Part shown: positions 8,533 through 17,704 of the stretch, one piece after another
How positions within the stretch are numbered: the stretch's first letter is position 1
Layout of the letters: each line of letters opens with the position of its first letter
Source of the DNA: Nitrospirota bacterium
GTDB taxonomy: Bacteria; Nitrospirota; Nitrospiria; Nitrospirales; Nitrospiraceae
DNA length: 36,023 nucleotides
Assembly: GCA_023248295.1 (NCBI GenBank)
Contig: JAHFEU010000006.1
Span: 1 to 36,023, forward strand
Direction: 5' to 3'
Notes under the pieces: generated by a model
What the model was told of the DNA's origin: nothing
Database searches by the model: none
What the model saw: the letters and a program-made list of their open reading frames with translations, nothing else
Made by a program: the position numbers and the translations under genes

Positions 8533-8721
8533 CGTTGTTCGCCTCCTGCGCTTCTCTCCCGCACCAGTTGGTGGCCACCGTAACATAACTCCTTGCGAGC
8601 GGCAAGGCCCGGACTGGAGGCCTGGCCGCCTCCCCGGCCGGCCCGCTTCGGCGGCAGACGCGCAGATGCGGCGTCAGCTCCGCGCCCTGCAGGCATGCCT
8701 CGCCGCGGTCATCCGCTGAGC

Positions 8722-8751
8722 TTGCCTTTGCGTTGCGCGTTCCGTGATAAT
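8722..8751 (+). promoter_or_regulatory. Putative promoter of the SDR-bioD pair
   Basis: TTGCCT (8722-8727) and GATAAT (8746-8751, 5 of 6) are separated by 18 bp. Transcription would start near 8758. This supports the ATG at 8771 rather than the upstream GTG used by the ORF track. The rest of the 8533-8770 gap holds GC-rich sequence in which I see no gene. Confidence 0.5.
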
Positions 8752-8770
8752 ACCGGCTCGCGAGGCGTAC

Positions 8771-9538
8771 ATGCCGACATCGTCGCTGGCCGGGACCTCT
8801 CCTTCACCCTCGCCAGTCCCCCATCCCACGGTCCTGGTCACAGGCGGCTCTCGCGGCATCGGCCGCGCCATCTGTCTGGAGTTTGCGCAGGCCGGGTGGC
8901 GGGTCGGCGTCCACTACCGGGAACGCCGGGAGGACGCCGATCGAACCGCCGCCTGGATCAAAGATCGCGGCGGCGAGGGATTCACGGTTTGCGCGGATAT
9001 TCGGGACGCGCGGCAAGTGGACGCCATGGTTCAAGCCCTCGCGGCCCGGTGGGGGAGGCTGGACGTGATGGTCTGTAACGCGGGGCAGGCCTCCAGCACG
9101 CTCCTGCTTCGCACGCGCCCGGAGGACTGGGCGGCCATCATCGACACCAACTTGACGGGGACGTTTCATTGCCTCAAGGCGGCGGGCAGGCTCATGCTGT
9201 CGCAGAGGGATGGCTCAGTGATCGTGGTGAGCTCGTTCGCGGGCGTGCAGGGAAAGAGCGGGCAGTCTGCCTATGCTGCCTCCAAAGCCGGCTTGCTGGG
9301 ATTGGTGAAAACTGCGGCCCGGGAATGGGGGCGCCGGAATGTGAGGGTGAACGCGGTGTTCCCGGGCTGGCACAACACCGACATGTCAGAGGCGGCCATG
9401 CCGGACAAGGCCCGCTTGCATGACCATGCGCTCGGACGCTCCCCCGATCTGGAAGAAATCGCCCGGTCCGTCCATCATCTGGCAGTCTTGAAGGACGCGT
9501 CGGGCCAGGTCTGGAATCTGGACAGCCGCATCCTCTAA
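8771..9538 (+). CDS. SDR-family oxidoreductase, FabG-like
   Basis: A 255-residue short-chain dehydrogenase from the ATG at 8771 (MPTSSLAGTS), which has GAGG 5 nt upstream. The Rossmann cofactor motif is TGGSRGIG, and the structural motif is NAG (VCNAGQASS). The catalytic Ser-Tyr-Lys are in VVSSFAGVQGKSGQSAYAASKAG. The closest functional analogue is 3-oxoacyl-ACP reductase, but the C-terminal region (FPGWHNTDMSEAAMPDKARL) differs from housekeeping FabG. Location directly before bioD, with 86 bp between genes, suggests a role in pimeloyl-ACP or biotin synthesis. That is an inference from position. Confidence 0.85.
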   Translation: MPTSSLAGTSPSPSPVPHPTVLVTGGSRGIGRAICLEFAQAGWRVGVHYRERREDADRTAAWIKDRGGEGFTVCADIRDARQVDAMVQALAARWGRLDVMVCNAGQASSTLLLRTRPEDWAAIIDTNLTGTFHCLKAAGRLMLSQRDGSVIVVSSFAGVQGKSGQSAYAASKAGLLGLVKTAAREWGRRNVRVNAVFPGWHNTDMSEAAMPDKARLHDHALGRSPDLEEIARSVHHLAVLKDASGQVWNLDSRIL

Positions 9539-9624
9539 CGAAGAGCTGATGGCGAATGGCCGATGGCCGGAAGTCATCGGGCACCTGCTTTCCGCCAGTC
9601 GCTATCAGCGATACGCTCCCCATT

Positions 9625-10374
9625 ATGACTCGTGGCTGTTTCGTCACCGGGACCGATACCGGCGTTGGAAAAACCGTGGTGGCGGCAGCCCTGGCGATCT
9701 GCCTCAGGCAGCGTGGCCTCAACGTGGGCGTCATGAAGCCCGTGGAGACGGGCGTCAGGGAACGCGGCTCCACCCTGTCCGACGCGGAGGGCTTACGGGC
9801 CGCCGGAGGAGCGGTGGACCCTGTGGACGTCATCAGTCCCTACCGCTTCGCGGCTCCGCTGGCTCCCCTGGCGGCCGCCAGGCAAGCCGGCAGCGCGATT
9901 GAGATGGATCGCATTCTGGCGGCGTATGAAAGGCTTGCGGCCGGTCACGCGCTGATGGTGGTGGAGGGCGTCGGAGGGGTGATGGTCCCGATCGGCCATC
10001 ACTTCAACGTACGCGACCTCATCGCCCGGCTCGGACTCCCCGCCGTGGTGGTCGGACGGGCCACTCTGGGCGGCGTGAATCACGCCTTGCTGACGGTCGA
10101 GGCGCTGAGACAGCGCCGGATCGCCATCCTCGGGATCGTGCTGAATCACGCCGCGATCCCCTCGGAGCATTCCCGGACGAGGCCGGAGGCGAGCGACACG
10201 AGACAGGGAGATTCCACTGCCGACCTGCTGAAGGAGCTGAGCGGAGTCCCTGTGCTCGGCCCTCTCTGCCATGAGCCCATGCTCGCTCAGGCACGGGAAG
10301 CAGGGTTCGGCAAGGTGGCCACCGAGGAGGCCATCCGCACGCTGGCTGATCTGATCATGACAGACGCGCCATGA
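9625..10374 (+). CDS. bioD: Dethiobiotin synthetase
   Basis: BioD uses ATP and CO2 to close the ureido ring of dethiobiotin, the penultimate step of biotin synthesis. The start is set at MTRGCFVTGTD (9625), giving 249 residues, because the family begins just before the P-loop GTDTGVGKT. Other blocks are MKPVETG, DVISPYRFAAPLAP and VEGVGGVMVPI. No good Shine-Dalgarno sequence precedes this ATG, so translation may be coupled or the start may be upstream (9556). The product supplies cofactor for the AccB protein encoded about 3 kb away. The 3' end overlaps thiE by 20 bp tail to tail. Confidence 0.93.
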   Translation: MTRGCFVTGTDTGVGKTVVAAALAICLRQRGLNVGVMKPVETGVRERGSTLSDAEGLRAAGGAVDPVDVISPYRFAAPLAPLAAARQAGSAIEMDRILAAYERLAAGHALMVVEGVGGVMVPIGHHFNVRDLIARLGLPAVVVGRATLGGVNHALLTVEALRQRRIAILGIVLNHAAIPSEHSRTRPEASDTRQGDSTADLLKELSGVPVLGPLCHEPMLAQAREAGFGKVATEEAIRTLADLIMTDAP

Positions 10375-10996
10375 ACGCCCGGACCGCTCCCGCGATGTCG
10401 GGCGAGTCCACAATCGCGGAGACCACGGCCACTCCGTTCGCTCCCGCACCGACCACCGCCTCCACCGTGTCAACGGTCAAGCCGCCGATCGCAAAGATCG
10501 GCAACCGCGTCAGCGGCCGAACCTGGCGGAGTCCCTCTATGCCCACGACCGGCTCGTCGCGAGGCTTGGTAGCTGTCGGGAAGATCGGCCCGAACCCCAG
10601 GTAATCGGCCCCGCCCTCGGTCGCATCCCGGACCTGGGCCGCCCCATGGGTTGACACCCCGATGATTTTCCCGGCTCCCAGCACGCGCCTGGCAAGGGAC
10701 GGAGGGAGGTCCTCCTGGCCCAGATGGACCCCGTCGGCATCCACTGCCAGGGCGAGGTCGCATCGGTCGTTGACCAGAAAGAGCGCCCCCGCATCCGCTG
10801 CCGCCCGCCGGAGTTGGAGGGCCTGGCGGTAGATCTCTACCGTCGAGGAGGTCTTGTCACGGTACTGAAAGAGCCGGGCCCCACCGGATGCCGCTTCTCT
10901 CAGCGCATCCACGAGCGATCGGCCCCGCAACGCCTGCGCGTCCAAGACCACGTAGAGGCCCTTGAGGGAGGACGCGTGGGTGAGGGGAGAAGACAC
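10355..10996 (-). CDS. thiE: Thiamine-phosphate synthase
   Basis: A 213-residue TIM-barrel enzyme that joins the thiazole and pyrimidine halves of thiamine. Recognised blocks are FQYRDKTSST, FLVNDRCDLALAVDADGVHLGQEDLP, GVSTHGAAQV, GADYLGFGPIFPTATKP and the phosphate-binding IGGLTVDTVEAVVGAGANGVAV. The start is a GTG at 10996 without a convincing ribosome site, and no better internal start is visible. It is the last gene of the aroQ-efp-accB-accC series, separated from accC by a repeat element, and overlaps bioD by 20 bp at its 3' end. Thiamine diphosphate is the cofactor of the PDH E1 encoded in this window. Confidence 0.92.
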   Translation of the reverse strand: MSSPLTHASSLKGLYVVLDAQALRGRSLVDALREAASGGARLFQYRDKTSSTVEIYRQALQLRRAAADAGALFLVNDRCDLALAVDADGVHLGQEDLPPSLARRVLGAGKIIGVSTHGAAQVRDATEGGADYLGFGPIFPTATKPRDEPVVGIEGLRQVRPLTRLPIFAIGGLTVDTVEAVVGAGANGVAVVSAIVDSPDIAGAVRAFMARLS

Positions 10997-11021
10997 GGGC
11001 TACACGATCATGCGCACGGGG

Positions 11022-11237
11022 TAGCCCGCGTTATTCATGACGGTTCGTGGCGAAATCGCGCAGTCGCGTCGCGAGACGGGCGCGTGGAGCCGCGAAGGAG
11101 GGAGGCATACTCCCGGCAGTACGTTGACCGACTGAGCGGCGAGCCCGCCCGCCTGCATGCCGCGGCAGCCGCATGCAGGCTTGTCGCAGCAGCGAATCCG
11201 CGATTACAGCAGAAGCGTTCATGAATAATGCGGGCTA
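11022..11237 (-). repeat. MITE-like inverted-repeat element, copy 1 (216 bp)
   Basis: The ends are TAGCCCGCGTTATTCATGA (11022-11040) and the complement of TAGCCCGCATTATTCATGA (11219-11237), differing at one of 19 positions. Read on the minus strand, its first roughly 180 nt align closely with copy 2 at 25036. They include an internal hairpin with 9-bp arms CCTGCATGC/GCATGCAGG. The outermost TA at both ends fits a TA target duplication. It occupies most of the accC-thiE gap. Short frames inside it are conserved between copies on both strands only because the DNA is conserved. Confidence 0.8.
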
Positions 11238-11256
11238 GGGGCGGCATCCGCCGGTC

Positions 11257-12606
<1,350 letters not shown>

Positions 12607-12635
12607 CGGCTGACTCCTGCGTGAGGATCAGACGA

Positions 12636-13208
12636 TCAGGGCGTTGGTGCGGGATCTATCAGGAACAACGGCTGGCCGAACTCTACGGGCTTGGTGCTTT
12701 CAGCTAGGATCTTGACGACTCGTCCGTCCACTTCGGATTCGATCTCATTCATCAGCTTCATCGCTTCCACCACGCACAAGACCTGCCCTTTCTTGACGAT
12801 ATCGCCCTCCTCGACGTATGGATCGGCGTCCGGGGATGGAGATCGGTAGAAGGTTCCGACGATCGGGGACGTGATGGTGACCTTCCCGATCGTCTCACCC
12901 GGGCCTGAGTCTGCAAGGCGCTCCGCGGGCCTCTCCAGGCCGGCGGGAACGCTTTCCCGCGCTGCAGCGGCCTGGCCGGGACCCGCCTCGCGTTTCAGAT
13001 AGATCCTGAACCCATCCCGCTCGAATTCCAGCTCCGCGAGGTTGTTCCGCTTCAGCAACTCGATCAGCTCTTGAATTTCCCGATGCTGGTCCACGCTCAT
13101 GCCGGTGAGCTCTTGGCTGCTCGATGAGAGATCGGGAAAGGGGTTCGGCACCGCAGCCAGTTGGCCGGGGTCTTTCCTCGGGCGAGGAGGCACGCGCGCT
13201 TTGCTCAC
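12636..13208 (-). CDS. accB: Acetyl-CoA carboxylase biotin carboxyl carrier protein
   Basis: The biotin attachment lysine lies in [15 protein letters not shown] within the C-terminal biotinyl domain. The N-terminal helix [33 protein letters not shown] is typical of BCCP, and a Pro/Ala linker joins the two. With the GTG at 13208 the protein is 190 residues and the start overlaps the efp stop (GTGA), implying translational coupling. An alternative ATG at 13100 (MSVDQHREI) gives the usual shorter family N-terminus but lacks a clear ribosome site. It is co-operonic with accC and depends on the biotin pathway represented here by bioD. Confidence 0.93.
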   Translation of the reverse strand: MSKARVPPRPRKDPGQLAAVPNPFPDLSSSSQELTGMSVDQHREIQELIELLKRNNLAELEFERDGFRIYLKREAGPGQAAAARESVPAGLERPAERLADSGPGETIGKVTITSPIVGTFYRSPSPDADPYVEEGDIVKKGQVLCVVEAMKLMNEIESEVDGRVVKILAESTKPVEFGQPLFLIDPAPTP

Positions 13209-13765
13209 CGGACACGCTCCACGTATTCGCGAGTTCTGGTATCGATTCTGATGACCTCGCCTACTTCCAGGTACAGCGGGACCTTGATGGTCGCGCCGGT
13301 TTCCACCACGGCAGGCTTGGTCCCCCCTGAAGCGGTATCTCCTCGGACGCCGGGTTCCGCGTCAACCACCTTGAGCTCGATGAAAATCGGCAACTCGACG
13401 GCGATCGGCCGGTGCTCATACACCAGGATCGTCGCCACCATGTTTTCCTTCAGGAGGTCCGCGTTCTCCCCCAATTCCTTCTTCTCGTAGGTAAACTGCT
13501 CGAAGCTCTCGGTGTCCATAAACGTATATGAGTCTCCCGCCGCGTACAAGAACTGCATCTCACGCTCTTGCAGATTGGGCTCCTCAAACCGCTCTCCGGA
13601 CCGAAACGTCCGATCGATCACATTGCCGGTCTTACAGCTTTTCAATTTGGTCCGCACGAAGGCTCCGCCCTTGCCGGGCTTGACGTGCTGAAACTCGACG
13701 ATGTCATAGGGCTCCCCATCGAGTTCGAGACGAGCCCCGTTGCGAAAATCCCCTGTCGAAATCAC
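13205..13765 (-). CDS. efp: Translation elongation factor P
   Basis: A 186-residue EF-P that relieves ribosome stalling at polyproline stretches. The N-terminal KOW-like domain has [19 protein letters not shown], in which the loop Lys of PGKGGA is the usual modification position. Two OB domains follow, ending near [20 protein letters not shown]. The start is a GTG at 13765 with GGGAGG 9 nt upstream. No lysine- or arginine-modifying enzyme gene (epmA, earP) is visible in the window. The efp-accB-accC order is widespread in bacteria. Confidence 0.96.
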   Translation of the reverse strand: MISTGDFRNGARLELDGEPYDIVEFQHVKPGKGGAFVRTKLKSCKTGNVIDRTFRSGERFEEPNLQEREMQFLYAAGDSYTFMDTESFEQFTYEKKELGENADLLKENMVATILVYEHRPIAVELPIFIELKVVDAEPGVRGDTASGGTKPAVVETGATIKVPLYLEVGEVIRIDTRTREYVERVR

Positions 13766-13804
13766 GAAGACATGCCTCCCTCCCCTCGTCGAGGTCCTCT
13801 GACG

Positions 13805-14263
13805 TCATTGGGGTGCGGCCGCCCGTATCGCCTTGAGATGCTCGATCGCGGCCTTGATTCCGAGTAAATACCCCGTCGGGCCGAACCCGGATATCTGGCC
13901 CAGCGCGACCCCCGCGATGTAGGACCGATGCCGAAACGCCTCGCGCCGGTAGATGTTCGTCAGGTGAACCTCGATGGTCGGGATCGCCACCCCCGCGATC
14001 GCATCACGAAGGGCGACGCTGGTATGGGTATACCCGGCTGGATTGATCACGATGGCATCGAATCGATCTCGGGCGTCTTGAATCCAGGTCACGAGCTCCC
14101 CTTCCTGATTGGAATGCCTGATCTCCACCTGCACGCGTTCTTGTTTGGCCAGCTTGGTAATCTCGGTATTGATCGCTTTGAGCGAGACATCCCCATACAC
14201 GGACCGCTCCCGCTTCCCCAGCATGTTGAGATTCGGGCCATGCAAAACAAGAAGGCGGAACAT
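13805..14263 (-). CDS. aroQ: 3-dehydroquinate dehydratase, type II
   Basis: A small dodecameric shikimate-pathway enzyme that dehydrates 3-dehydroquinate. Family blocks are VLHGPNLNMLGKRERSVYG (with the catalytic Tyr), RHSNQEGELVTWIQDA, INPAGYTHTSVALRDAI and EVHLTNIYRREAFRHRS. I choose the ATG of MFRLLVLHGP (14263), giving 152 residues, because the family starts right before the HGPN motif. A GTG at 14290 and an ATG at 14269 are alternatives. It is the first gene after a strong promoter at 14333-14361 and leads into efp, 39 bp downstream. Confidence 0.94.
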   Translation of the reverse strand: MFRLLVLHGPNLNMLGKRERSVYGDVSLKAINTEITKLAKQERVQVEIRHSNQEGELVTWIQDARDRFDAIVINPAGYTHTSVALRDAIAGVAIPTIEVHLTNIYRREAFRHRSYIAGVALGQISGFGPTGYLLGIKAAIEHLKAIRAAAPQ

Positions 14264-14332
14264 AGGCATCCCGTCCGGACGCCGACTCACGACCGGAGCC
14301 GAACATTCAGTCTGGTGGGTGAAGCGACGGTC

Positions 14333-14361
14333 ATTCTAGCAGCCTCGGGCGGAAGGGTCAA
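14333..14361 (-). promoter_or_regulatory. Strong putative sigma70 promoter of the aroQ-efp-accB-accC operon
   Basis: On the minus strand TTGACC (14356-14361, 5 of 6) and TAGAAT (14333-14338, 5 of 6) are separated by the optimal 17 bp. Transcription is expected near 14326, ahead of aroQ. The surrounding 14291-14460 gap contains no other gene. Confidence 0.7.
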
Positions 14362-14445
14362 ACGAGGCACGCAAGTTGTGCGAGACGATGCCACACGACC
14401 GGCCGTCAAATTCTGGAGACTCGCCGTTGCTGGATGCTCGCGAGC

Positions 14446-14459
14446 CGCTGCATGCAGCG
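14446..14459. repeat. 14-bp perfect palindrome after coaBC
   Basis: CGCTGCATGCAGCG is perfectly self-complementary and ends one base before the coaBC stop codon (14461-14463) on the minus-strand side. It could be a weak hairpin or a dyad protein-binding site. There is no loop and no U-tract, so it is not a standard intrinsic terminator. Confidence 0.4.
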
Positions 14460-14460
14460 T

Positions 14461-15714
14461 CTACGTCCTCCCGAGCGGTGGCGTGTGCGCGCGGCGCTTG
14501 GTCGGCAACGTGAGGTCCAGAACGGCGTCCAGTATGCGATCAGCGAGGATACGTTTCGGCATCAGGTCGAGCTGCGTCACATGACCGTCCCGATCGATCA
14601 GAACCGCCGCGTTTGTGTCCGTCCCGAACCCGGAGCCCTCAGCCGCCACGTTATTTCCGACGACCAGATCGAGCCCTTTGCGTCCCAGTTTCTCCTTCGC
14701 ATGTGCGACGACGTGCCCAGTCTCGGCCGCGAATCCCACCAGAACCTGGCTGGTTCTCTGCCTGGCCAGCATCTCCAGAATATCGCCGGTCGGCTCCATC
14801 TCCAACTTCTGCAGAGACGTCGCGCCCTTTTTGATCTTCTCGGACGACGGCCGTTTGGGACGGACATCGGCCACCGCGGCGGCCATGATCACGACCGTCG
14901 ACCAGGCAAACCGGGAGATCAGCGCTTTCCCCATCTCCTCCGCCGTACAGACCGGCACATACTCCACGCCTCCGGGAACCTCGAGCGCAGTGGGCCCGCT
15001 CACCAGCACGACCTCGGCTCCTCGTTCACGGGCAGCCTGAGCCACCGCGTACCCCATCTTGCCGGACGAACGATTGGAAATGTACCGGACCGGGTCGATC
15101 GCCTCCTGTGTCGGTCCCGCCGACACCAGGACCCGCTGGCCGACCCAGTCACGGGCCGGACTCAATCGCGCCTCGATCGCGGCGAGGATGACGCGCTCCT
15201 CGGTCAAACGACCTCTGCCCACCCGCCCCGAGGCGAGGGGACCTTCTTCCGGTTCGAGCACCGTCACGCCTCGGCCGCGCAAGGTTTCCGTGTGGGCCTT
15301 GACCGCGGCCTGCTCCCACATGCCGCCATCCATCGCCGGGGCCAGGATGAGCGGACAACCGGCGCTGAGCACGATCGTGCTCAGCAAGTCATCGGCCAGA
15401 CCGAGCGCGCATTTCGCGAGCACGTTCGCGGTCGCGGGTGCGATCACCATCAGATCGGCCCGCTCCGGCAGGGTCAAATGAAGCATCTCCTGGTGCGCGC
15501 CGAACAGATCCGTCGCGACGGGGCGCCCTGAAAGCACCTCAAAGGTGAGGGGACGCACGAAGCGCGTCGCCGAGTCAGTCATCACCACCGTGACCTCGGC
15601 CCCCTCCTGCACCAGCTCGCGGACCAGCCCGACGGCCTTGTAGGCGGCAATGCTCCCGCTCACCCCGAGCAAGATCCGCTTTCCCAGAAACCGAAGGTTC
15701 CCTGTGGGCAACAT
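14461..15714 (-). CDS. coaBC: Bifunctional phosphopantothenoylcysteine decarboxylase / phosphopantothenate-cysteine ligase
   Basis: A 417-residue Dfp/CoaBC catalysing two steps of CoA synthesis. The N-terminal flavin decarboxylase half begins GVSGSIAAYKAV and has IAPATANVLAK and the active-site His in MLHLTL (near residue 79). The ligase half shows VSAGPTQEAIDPVRYISNRSSGKMGYA and KIKKG. Two classical decarboxylase positions are altered: PAMN reads PAMD (residue 129), and the LACG cysteine is serine in GPLASG (residue 162). From memory the PAMDGGM/LASG form also occurs in other phyla, so this may be a lineage variant rather than loss. The gene starts 11 bp after rpoZ. Confidence 0.94.
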   Translation of the reverse strand: MLPTGNLRFLGKRILLGVSGSIAAYKAVGLVRELVQEGAEVTVVMTDSATRFVRPLTFEVLSGRPVATDLFGAHQEMLHLTLPERADLMVIAPATANVLAKCALGLADDLLSTIVLSAGCPLILAPAMDGGMWEQAAVKAHTETLRGRGVTVLEPEEGPLASGRVGRGRLTEERVILAAIEARLSPARDWVGQRVLVSAGPTQEAIDPVRYISNRSSGKMGYAVAQAARERGAEVVLVSGPTALEVPGGVEYVPVCTAEEMGKALISRFAWSTVVIMAAAVADVRPKRPSSEKIKKGATSLQKLEMEPTGDILEMLARQRTSQVLVGFAAETGHVVAHAKEKLGRKGLDLVVGNNVAAEGSGFGTDTNAAVLIDRDGHVTQLDLMPKRILADRILDAVLDLTLPTKRRAHTPPLGRT

Positions 15715-15725
15715 GATGGGATTCC

Positions 15726-16088
15726 CTAGCCTTCGCCTTCGGGCTCGGCGGCTTTGGGGGAGTCATCCATGTAGACGCTCAGTTCTTTCTTGATTTCGCG
15801 AGCATCCTCGCCGGTCGACGCCATTGCCATCCGTTCCACTTCACTTTCCCTGCCCCGTTTCGCGTCTTTCATCGCTTGGCGGGCGTCCTTCCCCGTGAGG
15901 AACTCGATGAGGCCCTGCAGGACTTCATCGAGCGCGATCGTGGTCTCCTTCGTGAATTTCGACACCCCGAGAGGCTTTCCCCCCTGCAGCAGGTGCTTGG
16001 CGCGTTGGCACGCAGCAATCACCAACCGATGACGGGAATCGAACCGTTCGTGGCTGTGCTCAGGCAGCAAAGACAGTGCGTCAATCAT
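15726..16088 (-). CDS. rpoZ: DNA-directed RNA polymerase subunit omega
   Basis: A 120-residue omega subunit that helps assemble beta' in RNA polymerase. The core signature is DSRHRLVIAACQRAKHLLQGG, followed by the KFTKETTIALDEVLQGLI helix. The charged C-terminal half (KRGRESEVERMAMAS..., ending AAEPEGEG) is longer than in E. coli omega and probably disordered. The start ATG overlaps the gmk stop (ATGA at 16085-16088). The gmk-rpoZ-coaBC order is a classic bacterial arrangement and supports the assignment. Confidence 0.92.
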   Translation of the reverse strand: MIDALSLLPEHSHERFDSRHRLVIAACQRAKHLLQGGKPLGVSKFTKETTIALDEVLQGLIEFLTGKDARQAMKDAKRGRESEVERMAMASTGEDAREIKKELSVYMDDSPKAAEPEGEG

Positions 16089-16762
16089 CGTTTCTGCTTC
16101 TCCTCCTCGATGGCGACGGATACCCCACGGTCCGCCGGCTTCTCGTCCTTCTCCCGAATAAAGTTCTCCTCGAGCCAGGTCATGTCTATTCGCTTCGTCT
16201 TGATCCGCTCGGCCAGGACGATGGCCTCCAGCTCTTTCAGCGCCTGCTTCATGTCCTCGTTCCGGACGATGTAGTAATAATCACGGTAGCTCCACACCTC
16301 TTCGCGAGCCTTCTGGAGTCGCCGGTTGATCTCCTCCGGCGGATCCCCTCCCCGCTGGATCAATCGGGCTCGGAGCGCGTCAATGGAGGGGGGCATGATA
16401 TAAATGAAGACGGCGTCCGCGAACTTCTTCTTGATCTGGATCGCGCCCTGGGCGTCGATCTCCAACAGCACATCCACGCCTTTTTCAATCATCTCGGTCA
16501 GCGCGGTTCTGGGAGTGCCGTAGAAATACGCGTACACAGGCGCCCACTCGGCGAATTCGTTCCGATTCACCATCTCTTGAAACAGGCTCTCCTCGACGAA
16601 GAAGTACTCCCGACCGTGCAGTTCATCCGGTCGAGGCTTCCGGGTCGTATAGGAGATCGAGTGCCGGAGCCCGGGCACCACCGAGATTAGTTCCTTGCAC
16701 AACGTCGTTTTTCCGGCACCGGAAGGCGCCGACACGACAAACAACAACCCTCGTCGTTCCAT
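16085..16762 (-). CDS. gmk: Guanylate kinase
   Basis: Gmk phosphorylates GMP to GDP with ATP. The P-loop is SAPSGAGKTTLCKEL, and the GMP-binding region shows SYTTRKPRPDELHGREYFFVEE and LLEIDAQGA. I choose the ATG of MERRGLLFVVSAPSG (16762), 225 residues, which has an AAGGAGG sequence very close upstream. The ORF-track start (16792) is a TTG without a ribosome site. The basic C-terminal tail (SVAIEEEKQKR) exceeds the minimal enzyme. It follows yicC, as in many bacteria, and overlaps rpoZ by 4 bp. Confidence 0.95.
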   Translation of the reverse strand: MERRGLLFVVSAPSGAGKTTLCKELISVVPGLRHSISYTTRKPRPDELHGREYFFVEESLFQEMVNRNEFAEWAPVYAYFYGTPRTALTEMIEKGVDVLLEIDAQGAIQIKKKFADAVFIYIMPPSIDALRARLIQRGGDPPEEINRRLQKAREEVWSYRDYYYIVRNEDMKQALKELEAIVLAERIKTKRIDMTWLEENFIREKDEKPADRGVSVAIEEEKQKR

Positions 16763-16825
16763 GGCCTCCTTTTCCCTCTGGCTCCGCCTCAACGCAACGG
16801 CTCGACTCTTCGAGGCGGCGTGGCG

Positions 16826-17704
16826 TCACTCGATATTCTGCACCTGCTCCCGGACCTTTTCCAGTTCGCCCTTGATCTGCACGACGTGCGTCGTGATCTC
16901 CGCATCACTGGCCTTGGACCCGATCGTGTTGACCTCCCGCCCCATCTCCTGAAGCAGAAAATCCAGGGTCCTCCCCACCGGCCCCCGGCTGTTCAGCGCC
17001 GCGGTGAATTGCACGAGATGGGACTCGAGCCTGGTCAGTTCTTCGCTGACGTCGCACCGATCCGCATACAGCGCGAGTTCCTGATGGAGGCGTCCCGAAT
17101 CGGCCTGTCCTGAGCCGACCAGCTTCTCAACACTGGCCTTCATTCGTTCGAAATACTCCTGAACCACCAGCGGCGTTCTCGCCGCGATGCCGGCCACAGC
17201 CTGGCGAACGACCTGCAGCCGGCTCTTGGCATCGCGCGCCAACGCTGCACCCTCACGCCGGCGCATCGCGTCGAGGTCCGCCAATGCGCCCGTCACGAGA
17301 CGCTTGACGATCTCGGTCACTCGTCGGTCCACGATCGGCTGATCCGACACCGAGACAATGTCCCTGAACCCCGCGAGCAGCGCCACGTCGATCGTTCCGC
17401 CGAGGCGGAGCTCCTGTTTCAGGTCGCCGAGGAGACGATGGTACTGCTTGGCGAGGGAACGGTCAAGGCTGATGGTTCTTCCGCTTTCTTTCCCGCCATG
17501 CAGCGAGACCGTCATCTCGACCCGCCCGCGCGTGCAACGGCGCTGGATCCTCCGCTTGAAGTCGTCCTCCAGAGAAGACAGCGCTCTCGGCAGCCGGATG
17601 ACGACCTCACAGAAACGGTGGTTGACGGAACGCAACTCCACCGCCACCGAGCCGCCGCGCCAGACGGCCTCCCGCCTTCCATAGCCGGTCATGCTCGTGA
17701 TCAT
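16826..17704 (-). CDS. yicC: YicC-family endoribonuclease
   Basis: A 292-residue YicC/YloC protein, a family described as stress-related endoribonucleases. The N-terminal SMTGYGRREAVW and VELRSVNHRFCEVVIRLPRAL are diagnostic. The C-terminal DUF1732 block LESHLVQFTAALNSRGPVGRTLDFLLQEMGREVNTIGSKA is complete. The ATG at 17704 overlaps the nth stop (ATGA). A second in-frame ATG four codons in gives the canonical MTGYGR start. The gene order nth-yicC-gmk-rpoZ suggests joint transcription. Confidence 0.94.
   Translation of the reverse strand: MITSMTGYGRREAVWRGGSVAVELRSVNHRFCEVVIRLPRALSSLEDDFKRRIQRRCTRGRVEMTVSLHGGKESGRTISLDRSLAKQYHRLLGDLKQELRLGGTIDVALLAGFRDIVSVSDQPIVDRRVTEIVKRLVTGALADLDAMRRREGAALARDAKSRLQVVRQAVAGIAARTPLVVQEYFERMKASVEKLVGSGQADSGRLHQELALYADRCDVSEELTRLESHLVQFTAALNSRGPVGRTLDFLLQEMGREVNTIGSKASDAEITTHVVQIKGELEKVREQVQNIE

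Noticed and set aside
10995-11003. CGGGCTA beside thiE start, like an element end
   Set aside because: Only the first seven bases match the terminal repeat. The following sequence diverges and is thiE coding sequence.
11035-11247. 70-aa minus-strand frame (IHERFCCNRGFAA...) matching a 78-aa frame at 25023-25259
   Set aside because: The peptides resemble each other because both lie in copies of the same non-coding element. Opposite-strand frames are equally conserved, which points to DNA rather than protein conservation.
14434-15531. 365-aa plus-strand frame
   Set aside because: Antisense shadow of coaBC, with no recognisable domain.
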